This document shows, one piece after another, positions 8,118-16,289 of a stretch of DNA of 23,462 nucleotides (position 1 is its first letter; each line of letters begins with the position of its first letter). Under the pieces are notes generated by a model that had not been told where the DNA came from, made no database searches, and worked only from the letters and a program-made list of their open reading frames with translations. Origin of the DNA: an uncultured Oscillospiraceae bacterium (GTDB lineage: Bacteria > Bacillota > Clostridia > Oscillospirales > Ruminococcaceae); NCBI GenBank assembly GCA_958448395.1, contig CAUDDP010000031.1, positions 1-23,462 on the forward strand. Reading direction: 5' to 3'. A program made the translations under genes and the position numbers.

Positions 8118-8783
8118 TTACTTCACTTCAAAAATACGAATATTTTCTGCCGGCAATGTCACCTCCCCTAAAATGACATCTTTAATTGCTGCTGCCTGTG
8201 CACTGTCCAAACCCTCTGTCTTTACGACTACCTTTGCACTCTCTCCATCCAAATAGACAATACAGTCTGTATAACCCTGTGATTTAATGAGTGATTCAAT
8301 ATTACTCTCACTCTCAATCAGCTTTGAGGTTTCTACCGCTGCAATCGCATCTGTCACCAATTCATCTTCTGTTCGATCACCACCACCCATAATGGATTGT
8401 AGTGTTGCAACTGCTTCATCCCGGCTGGAAGTGCGTTCTAATCTTGCCTGTGCAAAATAATCTTCTGCATTCATCTCCTCCATTGCAGCAGCCCCTGCCT
8501 CTGTGTCCGGCTGAAAAGACGCTGGAGCATTTTCAGCATCTTGTTCTGTTGTCTGTGTTTCTTCCGCAGTATCGTCAGTAACAGAAGTCGCTTCCTCCTC
8601 TGCGGTACCGGCATTCACAAACTCGGTTTCCCCGTAAGTATGCACGCCGTTATCGGCGGTATTAACCAGATTGGCATCCTCTTTTGACATGCTGTAATTG
8701 ACATATACGGCGACTGCCAGCATCAATGTCAAACAAGAGAGAATTACCTGTTTTTTGCCAATGATAAATGTCGGCTTCTTCAT
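8118..8783 (-). CDS. spoIIIAH: Stage III sporulation protein AH (SpoIIIAH-like)
   Basis: The 221-residue protein has a short basic N-terminus, one membrane segment at about 12-30, a long acidic Thr/Glu/Ala-rich linker, then a C-terminal domain with FAQARLERTSSRDEAVATLQ, the family hallmark, and a YscJ/FliF-like ring-building fold at the end. In Bacillus SpoIIIAH in the mother-cell membrane binds SpoIIQ of the forespore and forms part of the feeding-tube channel. The start at 8783 (MKKPTFIIGKKQ) has AAAGGAAGG upstream; longer in-frame starts up to 8846 would run into spoIIIAG. Length is close to the Bacillus protein (218). It is the last gene of the AF-AG-AH cluster and ends at the bidirectional terminator. 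Confidence 0.88.
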   Translation of the reverse strand: MKKPTFIIGKKQVILSCLTLMLAVAVYVNYSMSKEDANLVNTADNGVHTYGETEFVNAGTAEEEATSVTDDTAEETQTTEQDAENAPASFQPDTEAGAAAMEEMNAEDYFAQARLERTSSRDEAVATLQSIMGGGDRTEDELVTDAIAAVETSKLIESESNIESLIKSQGYTDCIVYLDGESAKVVVKTEGLDSAQAAAIKDVILGEVTLPAENIRIFEVK

Positions 8784-8826
8784 ATAGAATACCTTCCTTT
8801 CTCTGCATCCATGTGCATTCGGCAGT

Positions 8827-9354
8827 TTACCGCCGCTTTGCAACATAAATTTGACTGTTCTTTATCTGTAAAGCAGCGGCTGCTACTTCATATACCTGTT
8901 CTCTCACTACACTGTTGTCTCCGCCGTCACAAACAATCACAACCCCCTGCACCTCTGGGTGCACAATGGATTTTACCAGTGCATGTTCCGTTTCCCCATT
9001 CCCAATCAATACATATTCCTGCTGCTGTTCCATCCGATCTACAGAATTGGAACGACTTTCATCTGTGGCATACTGGTAAGAGGAGGTACTGCGAAGGGTA
9101 ATCATCACATCACAATCTCCAACACCCGCCATCGAAGAAAGCATATCCTGCAACCTTTCTTCCAATGCATTACAATAAGTCTCTGCTGACAAGACAGCAT
9201 CTTCTGTTTGCGGTACGATTGTCTTCTCTGTTTTTTGGTCTGATTTAGAGAAACAGGACGAAACCAAAATACAGAGCAAGCCCAGCAAGCCCAACAATAC
9301 AATAATTCGGACTGTCTTTTCACTCTTCAGCAACTCTTTGATTGGATGCCACAA
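8827..9354 (-). CDS. spoIIIAG: Stage III sporulation protein AG
   Basis: The protein has one N-terminal membrane segment (about 16-33 of the 175-residue form) and a C-terminal ring-forming domain with LEERLQDMLSSMAGVGDCDVMITL and VHPEVQGVVIVCDGG, typical of SpoIIIAG. SpoIIIAG forms a large oligomeric ring in the mother-cell membrane within the SpoIIIA-SpoIIQ complex. The frame is open to a GTG at 9417, which would overlap spoIIIAF by about 98 bases. The TTG at 9354 is preferred: it has AGGAAG 9 bases upstream, overlaps spoIIIAF by only 35 bases, and gives the usual short N-terminus (MWHPIKELLKSEK). No ATG is available, so the start is uncertain. Confidence 0.82.
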   Translation of the reverse strand: MWHPIKELLKSEKTVRIIVLLGLLGLLCILVSSCFSKSDQKTEKTIVPQTEDAVLSAETYCNALEERLQDMLSSMAGVGDCDVMITLRSTSSYQYATDESRSNSVDRMEQQQEYVLIGNGETEHALVKSIVHPEVQGVVIVCDGGDNSVVREQVYEVAAAALQIKNSQIYVAKRR

Positions 9355-9805
9355 TAATCTCCACTTCCTCTCCCAGATAAGCTTGCAGAACTTGCTTGGC
9401 AGCCGCTGGTGTATCACTTTTCCCTGTCACACTACTAATATCTATGCGGTCTTCTTCTGAAATATGTACTGTGACCGACAGGGATTCTATCTGAATACCG
9501 TGTGCCTGTAGTTCTGCCTGTAATGTTTGCTCCAAATTGCTTTGTACTTGTGAGGCAGTTTGCTGTCGAACCTGTTCTGCAAGGTCACTACCCTCATAAG
9601 ATGGTGGGCTTTCCAAAATCGTCCAATCTGGTGCTATCGTTTGTATCCCTTGTAAGAGTGGTGTTAAGATGCTGAGCAACATGAGACCCGCAGTAAACAG
9701 CCGCAACTGCCGGTCGAATTTTTCATTTGGTCGTAAAAGCTGCAATATACCGGTCAGCATACTGACGGCACAGGCAGCGATCACCGCAGTTTGTAAGCGT
9801 TCCAT
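9320..9805 (-). CDS. spoIIIAF: Stage III sporulation protein AF
   Basis: The 161-residue protein starts with MERLQTAVIAACAVSMLTGILQLL, has two closely spaced membrane segments (about 7-24 and 37-53) and a soluble tail with a beta-strand-rich end (SLSVTVHISEEDRIDI...VEIIVAS), the SpoIIIAF pattern. It is shorter than the Bacillus protein (about 206). The ATG at 9805 is preceded by GGGAGGGGG at a suitable distance; the open frame continues to 9874 but without a ribosome binding site, inside a repeat. It is the first gene of the cluster: spoIIIAA to spoIIIAE, which normally precede it, are absent here, and 458 non-coding bases with repeats lie upstream. Confidence 0.82.
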   Translation of the reverse strand: MERLQTAVIAACAVSMLTGILQLLRPNEKFDRQLRLFTAGLMLLSILTPLLQGIQTIAPDWTILESPPSYEGSDLAEQVRQQTASQVQSNLEQTLQAELQAHGIQIESLSVTVHISEEDRIDISSVTGKSDTPAAAKQVLQAYLGEEVEIIVASNQRVAEE

Positions 9806-9821
9806 TGTTATCACCCCCTCC

Positions 9822-10051
9822 CTCACGGATACCAATCTCATCTCCATCGGCAGATTCGCTTCGCTGTCCGCCATTGTACGTTATACAAACTCGCAGTCTT
9901 GTTCCTATCAAAATCCATTTCTGTATTTTCTCTCACGGATACCGATCTCACCTCCGCCGGCAGAATCGCTACGCTGTCTGCCTGTGTCCGCTGTCCGCCG
10001 TTGTACGTTGTACATGCTTGCAGTCAAATCACTCTAAATTTCTGTATTCTG
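9822..10051. repeat. Imperfect tandem duplication, unit about 110 bp
   Basis: Two copies stand head to tail. Copy A core is 9822-9898 and copy B core 9932-10025; both begin CTCACGGATACC, share GGCAGA-TCGCT-CGCTGTC, CCGCC-TTGTACGTT and end GCAGTC, and each is followed by an ATTTCTGTATT block (9917-9927 and 10038-10048). Copy B carries a 17-base internal insertion. CCGCTGTCCGCC at 9988-9999 also has its reverse complement at 10072-10083. No coding frame is convincing. The block lies directly upstream of spoIIIAF, whose promoter may be inside it. Confidence 0.75.
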
Positions 10052-10129
10052 TATCGTTTTGTTTTTTAGAAGGCGGACAGCGGCGGCTTGTTCTTCTTTC
10101 CGTTACCAAAACTCTAATTGCAGCGTTTC

Positions 10130-10196
10130 GCAGGGGACAGCTTGTCCCCTGCACCCCTCCGCCAAGCTGAGCCAGCTTGACCGCAGTCGCCTGCGG
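10130..10196. repeat. Three-hairpin intergenic element
   Basis: Three inverted repeats follow one another: GCAGGGGACA/TGTCCCCTGC (10130-10139 and 10143-10152), CAAGCT/AGCTTG (10163-10168 and 10174-10179) and CCGCAG/CTGCGG (10181-10186 and 10191-10196). There is no T run on either side, so it is not a normal intrinsic terminator. It resembles the GC-rich palindromic intergenic repeats common in Clostridia genomes. It lies between the coiled-coil gene and the tandem duplication; the rest of 9806-10263 shows no gene. Confidence 0.65.
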
Positions 10197-10263
10197 CGTG
10201 CAATCCATTCTATTATTTGAAAATGAATTTCCATGGGTTCCTCAATTGCATATCTTTAAATTT

Positions 10264-10773
10264 TTAAGGCAGATTTTCTTCTGTCGGCATGATTGTTCCA
10301 TCCAAGTCTTCTGCCATTTTCACCTGTTCTTCTGTCGTCTGTTCTACTGTCATCGGCAATTCTTCTTCCGATTCTGTTCCCCCCTGTAACAACAACCGGT
10401 CTATGGCATTACTGTTCAGCTGTGTAGAAAGCCGCAAACGGTTAATTTCTGCCTGCATTTTATCCATTTCAGCAGCAACCCGTCCGAAAATCTCCCGATT
10501 TCGCTGTTCCTCCTGCCGCAAACGTTCCCTCTGCCGCTTAGTAATCTGCGACAGTTCTTCTGTCCGCTGCAACAGTGTCCGCACTTCTGCATGAAGCTGC
10601 AAATTCTCCGATTCTAACTCTCGAATCCGCCGGTCTGCACTCTGATTGAATGCATTTTGTCTTACCCCAAAATTGTGCAGCGGTTTTGACCAGTTTTTAA
10701 TTGCCTGCCGCTCCCATACCTCTTCCATATATGTGTCTGCCATAACCCGTTTTCGCTCCGTTTTCTCCTCCAT
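10264..10773 (-). CDS. Coiled-coil protein of unknown function
   Basis: The 169-residue product is not recognised. It is highly charged. About residues 40-120 form a predicted coiled coil (RRIRELESENLQLHAEV, LSQITKRQRERLRQEEQ, AAEMDKMQAEINRLRL) and the last 45 residues are acidic (EELPMTVEQTTEEQ). There is no signal peptide or membrane segment, so it should be cytoplasmic. The ATG at 10773 has AAAAGGGG upstream; an internal ATG at residue 11 is an alternative. It starts 15 bases after rmd and so is likely the last gene of the polysaccharide operon, where it might scaffold or regulate the machinery. This is inference from position only. Confidence 0.72.
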   Translation of the reverse strand: MEEKTERKRVMADTYMEEVWERQAIKNWSKPLHNFGVRQNAFNQSADRRIRELESENLQLHAEVRTLLQRTEELSQITKRQRERLRQEEQRNREIFGRVAAEMDKMQAEINRLRLSTQLNSNAIDRLLLQGGTESEEELPMTVEQTTEEQVKMAEDLDGTIMPTEENLP

Positions 10774-10788
10774 ACTATAGCCCCTTTT

Positions 10789-11751
10789 TTATTCGACATG
10801 ATTTTTCAGCCGAATTTGCCAATCTGTCAGTGTATCTGCAACTGTGCGTTCCAGCGGTATTTCCGGCTTCCAGTTAATCGTATGCTGTAATTTTGAAATA
10901 TCAGCAGCAATACTCGGATAATCCACTGGACGAAATTTCTGCGGATCGTGCTGCACCGAAATAGAAACACCACTCTGCCGAATGATTTCCTCCAAAAGTG
11001 ATTGAATCGAAATGGCTGTGCCCGAACCAATATTGTAGATTTCTCCCGGGATACCGTGCTGAATCAACATACCATAGGCACGGACAACATCCCGTACATC
11101 GGTAAAATCTCTGAACGCTGTCAAATTTCCCACTCGTACAATCGGTTCACCGCCATTCATAATCTCTGCCACTTGCTTGCAGAAATCCGATACCACAAAA
11201 CCCGGCATCTGTCCCGGTCCAACATGATTAAACGGTCTTGCCAATATGATATGCATCCGGTAAGCATGTGCATACAGCTGTCCCAGCATAGTCTGTGCTA
11301 CCTTTGTCATGGCATAGGGATTGCCCGGACATGGTACCATTGTTTCCGATACCACACGAATCCCCTCCGGCAGTCTGCCATATTCCTCACCAGAGCCAAT
11401 GAGCAAAACCTTCGGATCATAAATCGCAATGGAACGAATCGCATCCAACAAGTTCACACAGCCCTTAATGTTGACATCAATGGTTGCCTGCGGCAATTTC
11501 CACGAAACCGCTACAGAACTTTGTGCTGCCAGATGAAAGATATAATGCGGTCGTTCCTTTTCCAAAAGTGCCTGCACCTGCCCTTTCTCCAAAATGTTCA
11601 GCGGTGCAAATCGTCCCAGATTGCTGCGTGAAATAGATTCCTGTTCCTCCGGCAGACCCGTAATCACAATCTCCCAGCCATAGGTACTGGCAAGATGGAC
11701 AGCAAGATGTTTTCCGACAAAACCAGAGCCACCAATCAGCATTGCTTTCAT
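10789..11751 (-). CDS. rmd: GDP-4-dehydro-6-deoxy-D-mannose reductase (Rmd)
   Basis: A 320-residue extended SDR/epimerase. The N-terminal GGSGFVGKHL is the NAD(P)-binding GxxGxxG loop; HLAAQSSVAVSWKLP, IGSGEEYG and PYAMTK give the Ser/Tyr/Lys catalytic set, and ARPFNHVGPGQ, VGNLTAFRDFTDVRDVVRAY and EIYNIGSG are typical of Rmd rather than of GDP-fucose synthase. Rmd reduces the Gmd product to GDP-D-rhamnose. The start at 11751 (MKAMLIGG) is preceded by GAAGGAGAGGGG; longer in-frame starts lack support. gmd and manC in the same operon complete the pathway. A different 4-reductase specificity cannot be excluded from sequence alone. Confidence 0.85.
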   Translation of the reverse strand: MKAMLIGGSGFVGKHLAVHLASTYGWEIVITGLPEEQESISRSNLGRFAPLNILEKGQVQALLEKERPHYIFHLAAQSSVAVSWKLPQATIDVNIKGCVNLLDAIRSIAIYDPKVLLIGSGEEYGRLPEGIRVVSETMVPCPGNPYAMTKVAQTMLGQLYAHAYRMHIILARPFNHVGPGQMPGFVVSDFCKQVAEIMNGGEPIVRVGNLTAFRDFTDVRDVVRAYGMLIQHGIPGEIYNIGSGTAISIQSLLEEIIRQSGVSISVQHDPQKFRPVDYPSIAADISKLQHTINWKPEIPLERTVADTLTDWQIRLKNHVE

Positions 11752-11800
11752 AATCGTTCCCCTCTCCTTCCAATGAATTCTATTCCATTTATATTTCTGT

Positions 11801-12946
11801 CTATTTCTTATCTGTCTCATGCTTCTGCAAAGCAGGTGGCTGCAAGGCATCGTACACCTGCTGCATCACCGTTTCCTCTGCAAAAACTGTTTCTGCCCGT
11901 CGTATTGCCGCTGTTCCGTATTGCTGCCGCAGATGTGCATCTGACACCAACATTTGTATTGCCTTTGCCAATGCATCCACATCATTCGGTGGTACCGTCA
12001 ATCCTGTCTCTCCATGCAGACTCACATGTGGCACGCCAGTCGGCAGTGCGGTGTTAATCACTGGTTTTCCATACACCATCGCCTCCAGCTGCACCAACCC
12101 GAATGCCTCACTGTTTGCAACAGACGGCAACACCAGCATATCACATTCCTGCAAGGCGGCTCGTAAATCTGCATCGGAAAGGCTGCCAAGAAAATGTACA
12201 TTGTCCCGGTCTGCTGCCGCCTGCTGCAATTCGTCCTTCCGTTTGCCACTGCCAATCAAAAACAGTTCACAACCATTGACCTGCTGCATTGCCTTCAGTA
12301 ATACCGTTACGCCTTTATAATACACCAACCGTCCCACAAACAGCAACTTCACGGTATCCGGCTGCTTTGCAGCCTTTGCCAATACCGGATATGTCTTTGC
12401 TGCCCGATAGTCCGCAACATCAATCCCGTAGGGAATAACACGGCATTTCTCCTGCACCGCTGGTAAAAAGGAAGAACTATCAATATGTCCCTGTGTTGCA
12501 GTTAGAATGCAATCTGCCCGTTTGAGCAGCCAATGCAGCAATGGACGATAAAATTGCAACAGGATTTTCTGCTTAATCACATCACTGTGCCAAGCTAACA
12601 CGACCCGTCCTTGATAACCGGAAAGCAGACATGCCAGATCTGCCAGCGGGAACGGCATATGTATCATAATTACATCCGCTTGTTTTGCCATTCTCCGAAA
12701 TTGCCAAAGAAACGAAAACGAAAGCGGACAGGAAAAATAGGTTCCCATGCTGCCGGCACGCAGAACCGGAATCCCTTCCACCACTTCCTGAATGGTCTTT
12801 CCCTTCTCCTGACAGACCAGCACCTGCACTTCTGCATGAAATTCTGTCTGCAAACAATGTGCGTATCTTCGCACCAGCGTTTCAATGCCGCCAATGTGCG
12901 GGGGGTATGCCTTATTGACCAATAAAATCCGAAGCGGCTTCTTCAT
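11801..12946 (-). CDS. GT4-family glycosyltransferase (distal)
   Basis: The 381-residue protein is a GT-B fold, retaining GT4 enzyme. It starts NKAYPPHIGGIETLVRRYA, a classic acceptor-side motif, has IPYGID before the linker, LLFVGRLVYYKG at the start of the donor domain, and EAFGLVQLEAMVYGKPVI, which carries the E-x7-E donor-binding motif. No membrane segment is seen, so it would act on a lipid-linked intermediate at the cytoplasmic face. Its start overlaps the upstream glycosyltransferase stop by 4 bases (ATGA), implying translational coupling. With GDP-mannose and GDP-D-rhamnose made by neighbours, it probably transfers mannose or D-rhamnose, as WbpX/Y/Z-type enzymes do. Donor choice is inferred. 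Confidence 0.85.
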   Translation of the reverse strand: MKKPLRILLVNKAYPPHIGGIETLVRRYAHCLQTEFHAEVQVLVCQEKGKTIQEVVEGIPVLRAGSMGTYFSCPLSFSFLWQFRRMAKQADVIMIHMPFPLADLACLLSGYQGRVVLAWHSDVIKQKILLQFYRPLLHWLLKRADCILTATQGHIDSSSFLPAVQEKCRVIPYGIDVADYRAAKTYPVLAKAAKQPDTVKLLFVGRLVYYKGVTVLLKAMQQVNGCELFLIGSGKRKDELQQAAADRDNVHFLGSLSDADLRAALQECDMLVLPSVANSEAFGLVQLEAMVYGKPVINTALPTGVPHVSLHGETGLTVPPNDVDALAKAIQMLVSDAHLRQQYGTAAIRRAETVFAEETVMQQVYDALQPPALQKHETDKK

Positions 12947-14103
12947 CGTGCCAGTGCCTCCTGATAGACGTTATACAAGGCAGCAGCAGCGTTTTCCCAA
13001 GAGAACATAGCAGCCCGCCGCAATCCATCATGCCGCAGCCGTTCCCGCAAGGCAGCATCCTGAAACAACCGCTCCAGCCCTTGTGCAATATCCTCGGTAT
13101 GATGCGGATCGACAATGACAGCACAATCCCCCACCACTTCGGGCAGAGAGGCCGCCCTTGTGGTCAGCACCGGCGTGCCGCACGCCATTGCCTCCAGTGG
13201 CGGCATTCCAAACCCCTCATAAACAGAGGGAAACACAAATGCCAGTGCCCCGCACAGCAATGGCTGCACATCTTCCTCCGGCACATATTCTGTAAACAAG
13301 ACGTCCTCCTGCAAATGCAAGGATTCTGTCAGTTGATAAATGCTGTTGTTTCTCCAGCCGTAACCACCTGCCAAGACCAGCTGCGGCGCATCTGGATGCT
13401 GCTGCTTGAGCAGGGCATACGCCCGAATCAGACGATCTAAATTCTTTCTCGGCTCTAATGTCCCCAGATAAAGAAAATAATTCGCCTGTAGACCCATCCG
13501 TTGTTTCAGTGCTTCCATTACAGGTGCAGCTGTAGGCGGCATAGGAGAAAAACGAAGTTTATCTACCCCACAAGGTACGACCCGAATTTTCTCTTCTGTT
13601 GCCGGAAAATATCGTATGATTTCGGATTTGGAGAACACAGAATCCGTTACAATCAAATCTGCTCGGTGCAGCGACCGCTGCAAACCGGTTTCCAACATAA
13701 AGCGTGTGCGACCTCTTACTGTCTCCGGAAACGTCTTATAGACCATATCGTGCACCGTCACAATCCGCTTTCCAGAAACCCCTGGCGGAATAATATAGTT
13801 GAAAAAATGCGTAATCTCTGCATCCTTTCCAAAAAATGCCCGGTACGGCAGCGGAATTGCCGTTGTCAGCAACCGATAGAAATAACCGGAAAAATGTCCC
13901 TGCCGTACACTGACATTGCGTTGCCGTTCATAGTAATATAGCCGCTTTCGCTTTTCAACGCCGTCTCCCTTGTCAAAAAACTGCAAAACATACTGCTCTT
14001 CTGGGTGCAGCATCATCATCGCCTGTATCTGTCCAGCTTCACAATAGCCGATTCCCGTCATCCGATTGCTGACCAATGGCAAGGCATCGAATGCAATCCG
14101 CAT
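12943..14103 (-). CDS. GT4-family glycosyltransferase, mannosyl/rhamnosyltransferase-like
   Basis: A 386-residue GT-B glycosyltransferase. Visible blocks: MRIAFDALPLVSNRMTGIGY, TVHDMVYKTFPE, ADLIVTDSVFSKSEI, RVVPCGVD, YLGTLEPRKNLDRLIRAY, FPSVYEGFGMPPLEAMACGTPVL with the E-x7-E motif, and SLPEVVGDCAVIVDP. This set is typical of WbpY/MtfB-like GT4 enzymes that add mannose or D-rhamnose from GDP-sugars. The ATG at 14103 follows GAGGAGGTGACGGT; the in-frame ATG at 14127 has no good site. It lies 33 bases after gmd and overlaps the next glycosyltransferase by 4 bases. Confidence 0.87.
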   Translation of the reverse strand: MRIAFDALPLVSNRMTGIGYCEAGQIQAMMMLHPEEQYVLQFFDKGDGVEKRKRLYYYERQRNVSVRQGHFSGYFYRLLTTAIPLPYRAFFGKDAEITHFFNYIIPPGVSGKRIVTVHDMVYKTFPETVRGRTRFMLETGLQRSLHRADLIVTDSVFSKSEIIRYFPATEEKIRVVPCGVDKLRFSPMPPTAAPVMEALKQRMGLQANYFLYLGTLEPRKNLDRLIRAYALLKQQHPDAPQLVLAGGYGWRNNSIYQLTESLHLQEDVLFTEYVPEEDVQPLLCGALAFVFPSVYEGFGMPPLEAMACGTPVLTTRAASLPEVVGDCAVIVDPHHTEDIAQGLERLFQDAALRERLRHDGLRRAAMFSWENAAAALYNVYQEALAR

Positions 14104-14136
14104 ACCGTCACCTCCTCGTCCGTTCATATTATCGCC

Positions 14137-15165
14137 TTACTGCTGCTGCAATTCTTTTTTTGCGAGCTCCAGATCATGGTGTACCATGCGTTCCACCAGC
14201 TCTTTGAAGGAAATCTCCCGCTTCCAGCCCAGCTTCTGTTCTGCCTTTGCTGGATTGCCGAGCAGGACTTCTACCTCAGCCGGACGGAAAAACTGCGGAT
14301 TGATTTTCATAACCGTTTTTCCCGTCTTGCTGTCGATACCAACTTCGTCTGTACCGCTGCCCTGCCACTGAATCACAATGCCCACATGTGCAAAGGCAAT
14401 TTCCACAAATTCTCTGACAGTACGAGTTTCATTCGTAGCAATCACATAATCATCCGGTGCATCCTGCTGTAACATCAGCCACATCGCATGGACATAATCC
14501 TTGGAATGCCCCCAATCTCGCTTGGCATCCAAATTGCCCAGCTCTACATGATCCTGCAATCCCAGTGAAATGCGAGCGGCTGCATTGGTAATCTTTCTGG
14601 TAACGAACTCCAATCCTCTGCGTTCCGATTCATGATTAAAGAGGATACCAGAGCAAGCAAACAGATGATAGCTTTCCCGATAATTCTTTGTAATCCAGTG
14701 TCCGTATAACTTTGCCACCCCATATGGGCTTCTCGGATAGAATGGTGTTTTTTCCGTCTGCGGCATTTCCTGTACCAGACCAAACATCTCCGAAGTAGAG
14801 GCCTGATAGAACCGGCAGGACGGCTTCACTACACGAATTGCCTCCAGCATTTTGGTCACACCCAGTGCATCAATCTCCGCAGTTGCCATCGGCTGTTCCC
14901 AGCTGGTTGCCACAAATGACTGGGCTGCCAGATTATACACCTCATCTGCCTGCGAAATCTGCATAGCACGAATCAAAGAAATTTCATCCGTCATATCCGC
15001 ATAGATAAAGTGGATCTTCTCTTTGATATGCTCCACATTTCCGTAATCTACCACACTCTTCCGCCGCATCAGGCCATATACCTCATAGCCCTTTTCCAGC
15101 AGCAATTCTGCCAGATAAGAACCGTCCTGACCGGTGATACCGGTAATCAATGCATGTTTACTCAT
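14137..15165 (-). CDS. gmd: GDP-mannose 4,6-dehydratase
   Basis: The 342-residue protein converts GDP-D-mannose into GDP-4-dehydro-6-deoxy-D-mannose. Signatures: GITGQDGSYLAELLLEKGYEV with the nucleotide-binding glycines, LMRRKSVVDYGNV, NLAAQSFVATSWEQP, STSEMFG with the catalytic Thr/Glu, PRSPYGVAKLYGHW with Tyr-x3-Lys, FNHESERRGLEFVTRKI and LGNLDAKRDWGHSKDYV. All key residues are present and the length is normal. The ATG at 15165 has GAGGAGG upstream. It lies 47 bases after manC and feeds rmd; there is no GDP-fucose synthase gene in the window. Confidence 0.96.
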   Translation of the reverse strand: MSKHALITGITGQDGSYLAELLLEKGYEVYGLMRRKSVVDYGNVEHIKEKIHFIYADMTDEISLIRAMQISQADEVYNLAAQSFVATSWEQPMATAEIDALGVTKMLEAIRVVKPSCRFYQASTSEMFGLVQEMPQTEKTPFYPRSPYGVAKLYGHWITKNYRESYHLFACSGILFNHESERRGLEFVTRKITNAAARISLGLQDHVELGNLDAKRDWGHSKDYVHAMWLMLQQDAPDDYVIATNETRTVREFVEIAFAHVGIVIQWQGSGTDEVGIDSKTGKTVMKINPQFFRPAEVEVLLGNPAKAEQKLGWKREISFKELVERMVHHDLELAKKELQQQ

Positions 15166-15212
15166 GTCACAATTCCTCCTCTTAATGACTGTAAATATAT
15201 ATTTTTATTTTC

Positions 15213-16289
15213 TTACAGTAACGCATCCCGATTGCAGATCCGTAAATTTTCAATCACTTTCTTCACATCCTGCGTACTATCCTTTGCACAAATCAAGGTG
15301 GCATCCTCTGTATCAATCACGATCAAGTTTTCCACACCCACTGCTGCAATTAACTTTTTCTGCCCACAGATAATACTTTTCTGGGTGTTGACCGTAATCA
15401 CATCGCCTTCAATATAGTTCCCATAGTCATTTGTCTTATTGATCCGTTCCATCGCAAGCCAGTTTCCTACATCATCCCAGCCAAAGCTGCCCGGTACTGT
15501 AAAAATCTGTTCTGCCTTCTCCATAATGCCATAGTCCACAGATTCACTTGGAAAATCAGCATAAACCTGCTCCAACTTCTCTGTAAATACATCTGTTCCA
15601 TCTACTGCTGCAATTTCCACTGCACCGGTATAAACCTCTGGCAAAAAAATCTCCAGATTATGCAAAATGGTGCTGGTCTTCCAGACAAACATTCCACTGT
15701 TCCAGAGATAGCAGCGTGCTGCCAAATATTCCTTTGCCGTGTCCAAATTCGGCTTTTCCACAAATTTTTCTACTGGATACACCCCCGGCATTTGTGATTC
15801 CGAACGGTTTGCAAATTGAATGTAGCCGTATCCCGTCTCTGGATATGTCGGCGGAATCCCGATGGTCACCAGACGTTCTCCCTGTTCTGCCGCAGTAATT
15901 GCCTGCCGCAGCGTATCCAGATAAAGCGATTCATACCGAATCAAATGATCCGATGGCAGCACCAGCATCATCGCATTTCCACAACGTTTCTGAATGATGG
16001 CGGCTGCCAGAGCAATACAGGGAGCCGTATTCCGGCTACATGGTTCTGGCAGGATATTTTCTGCCGGCAGTTCCGGCAGCTGTTCCTGCACCAATGCTGC
16101 ATACTGCTGATTGGTTACTACATAAATATCTGCTAAGTCCAGCAATGGGGCTAACCGATTGACCGTTTTTTGCAGCATGGTTTCCTTGTCCGCCGTCAGG
16201 GAAAGAAATTGTTTTGGTTTTGCCGTGCGGCTGCGTGGCCAGAATCGTTCGCCCCGTCCGCCAGCCATAATAACAGCAGTCAGTTTCAT
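15213..16289 (-). CDS. manC: Mannose-1-phosphate guanylyltransferase
   Basis: The 358-residue nucleotidyltransferase makes GDP-mannose from GTP and mannose-1-phosphate. It shows VIMAGGRGERFWPRSR (the GTP-binding loop), LPSDHLIRYE, FVEKPNLDTAKEYL and NSGMFVWK. It is the short single-domain form, without the C-terminal phosphomannose isomerase half found in longer ManC/AlgA proteins, so isomerase and phosphomannomutase must be encoded elsewhere. The start overlaps the upstream sugar transferase stop as ATGA (16286-16289), with AAGGAG at a proper distance. It supplies gmd and the glycosyltransferases. Confidence 0.94.
   Translation of the reverse strand: MKLTAVIMAGGRGERFWPRSRTAKPKQFLSLTADKETMLQKTVNRLAPLLDLADIYVVTNQQYAALVQEQLPELPAENILPEPCSRNTAPCIALAAAIIQKRCGNAMMLVLPSDHLIRYESLYLDTLRQAITAAEQGERLVTIGIPPTYPETGYGYIQFANRSESQMPGVYPVEKFVEKPNLDTAKEYLAARCYLWNSGMFVWKTSTILHNLEIFLPEVYTGAVEIAAVDGTDVFTEKLEQVYADFPSESVDYGIMEKAEQIFTVPGSFGWDDVGNWLAMERINKTNDYGNYIEGDVITVNTQKSIICGQKKLIAAVGVENLIVIDTEDATLICAKDSTQDVKKVIENLRICNRDALL

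Noticed and set aside
9822..10051. Possible CRISPR array
   Set aside because: Only two long diverged copies are present, with no regular short repeat-spacer pattern and no cas genes nearby.
9669..10389. Several plus-strand ORFs over the spoIIIAF end and the repeat region
   Set aside because: They follow the tandem duplication and Ser/Cys/Arg-rich random composition, lack ribosome binding sites and overlap spoIIIAF antisense.
10789..11751. GDP-L-fucose synthase instead of Rmd
   Set aside because: Motifs such as ARPFNHVGPGQ and VGNLTAFRDFTDVRD match Rmd-type reductases, and the characteristic epimerase-reductase features of fucose synthase are not seen.
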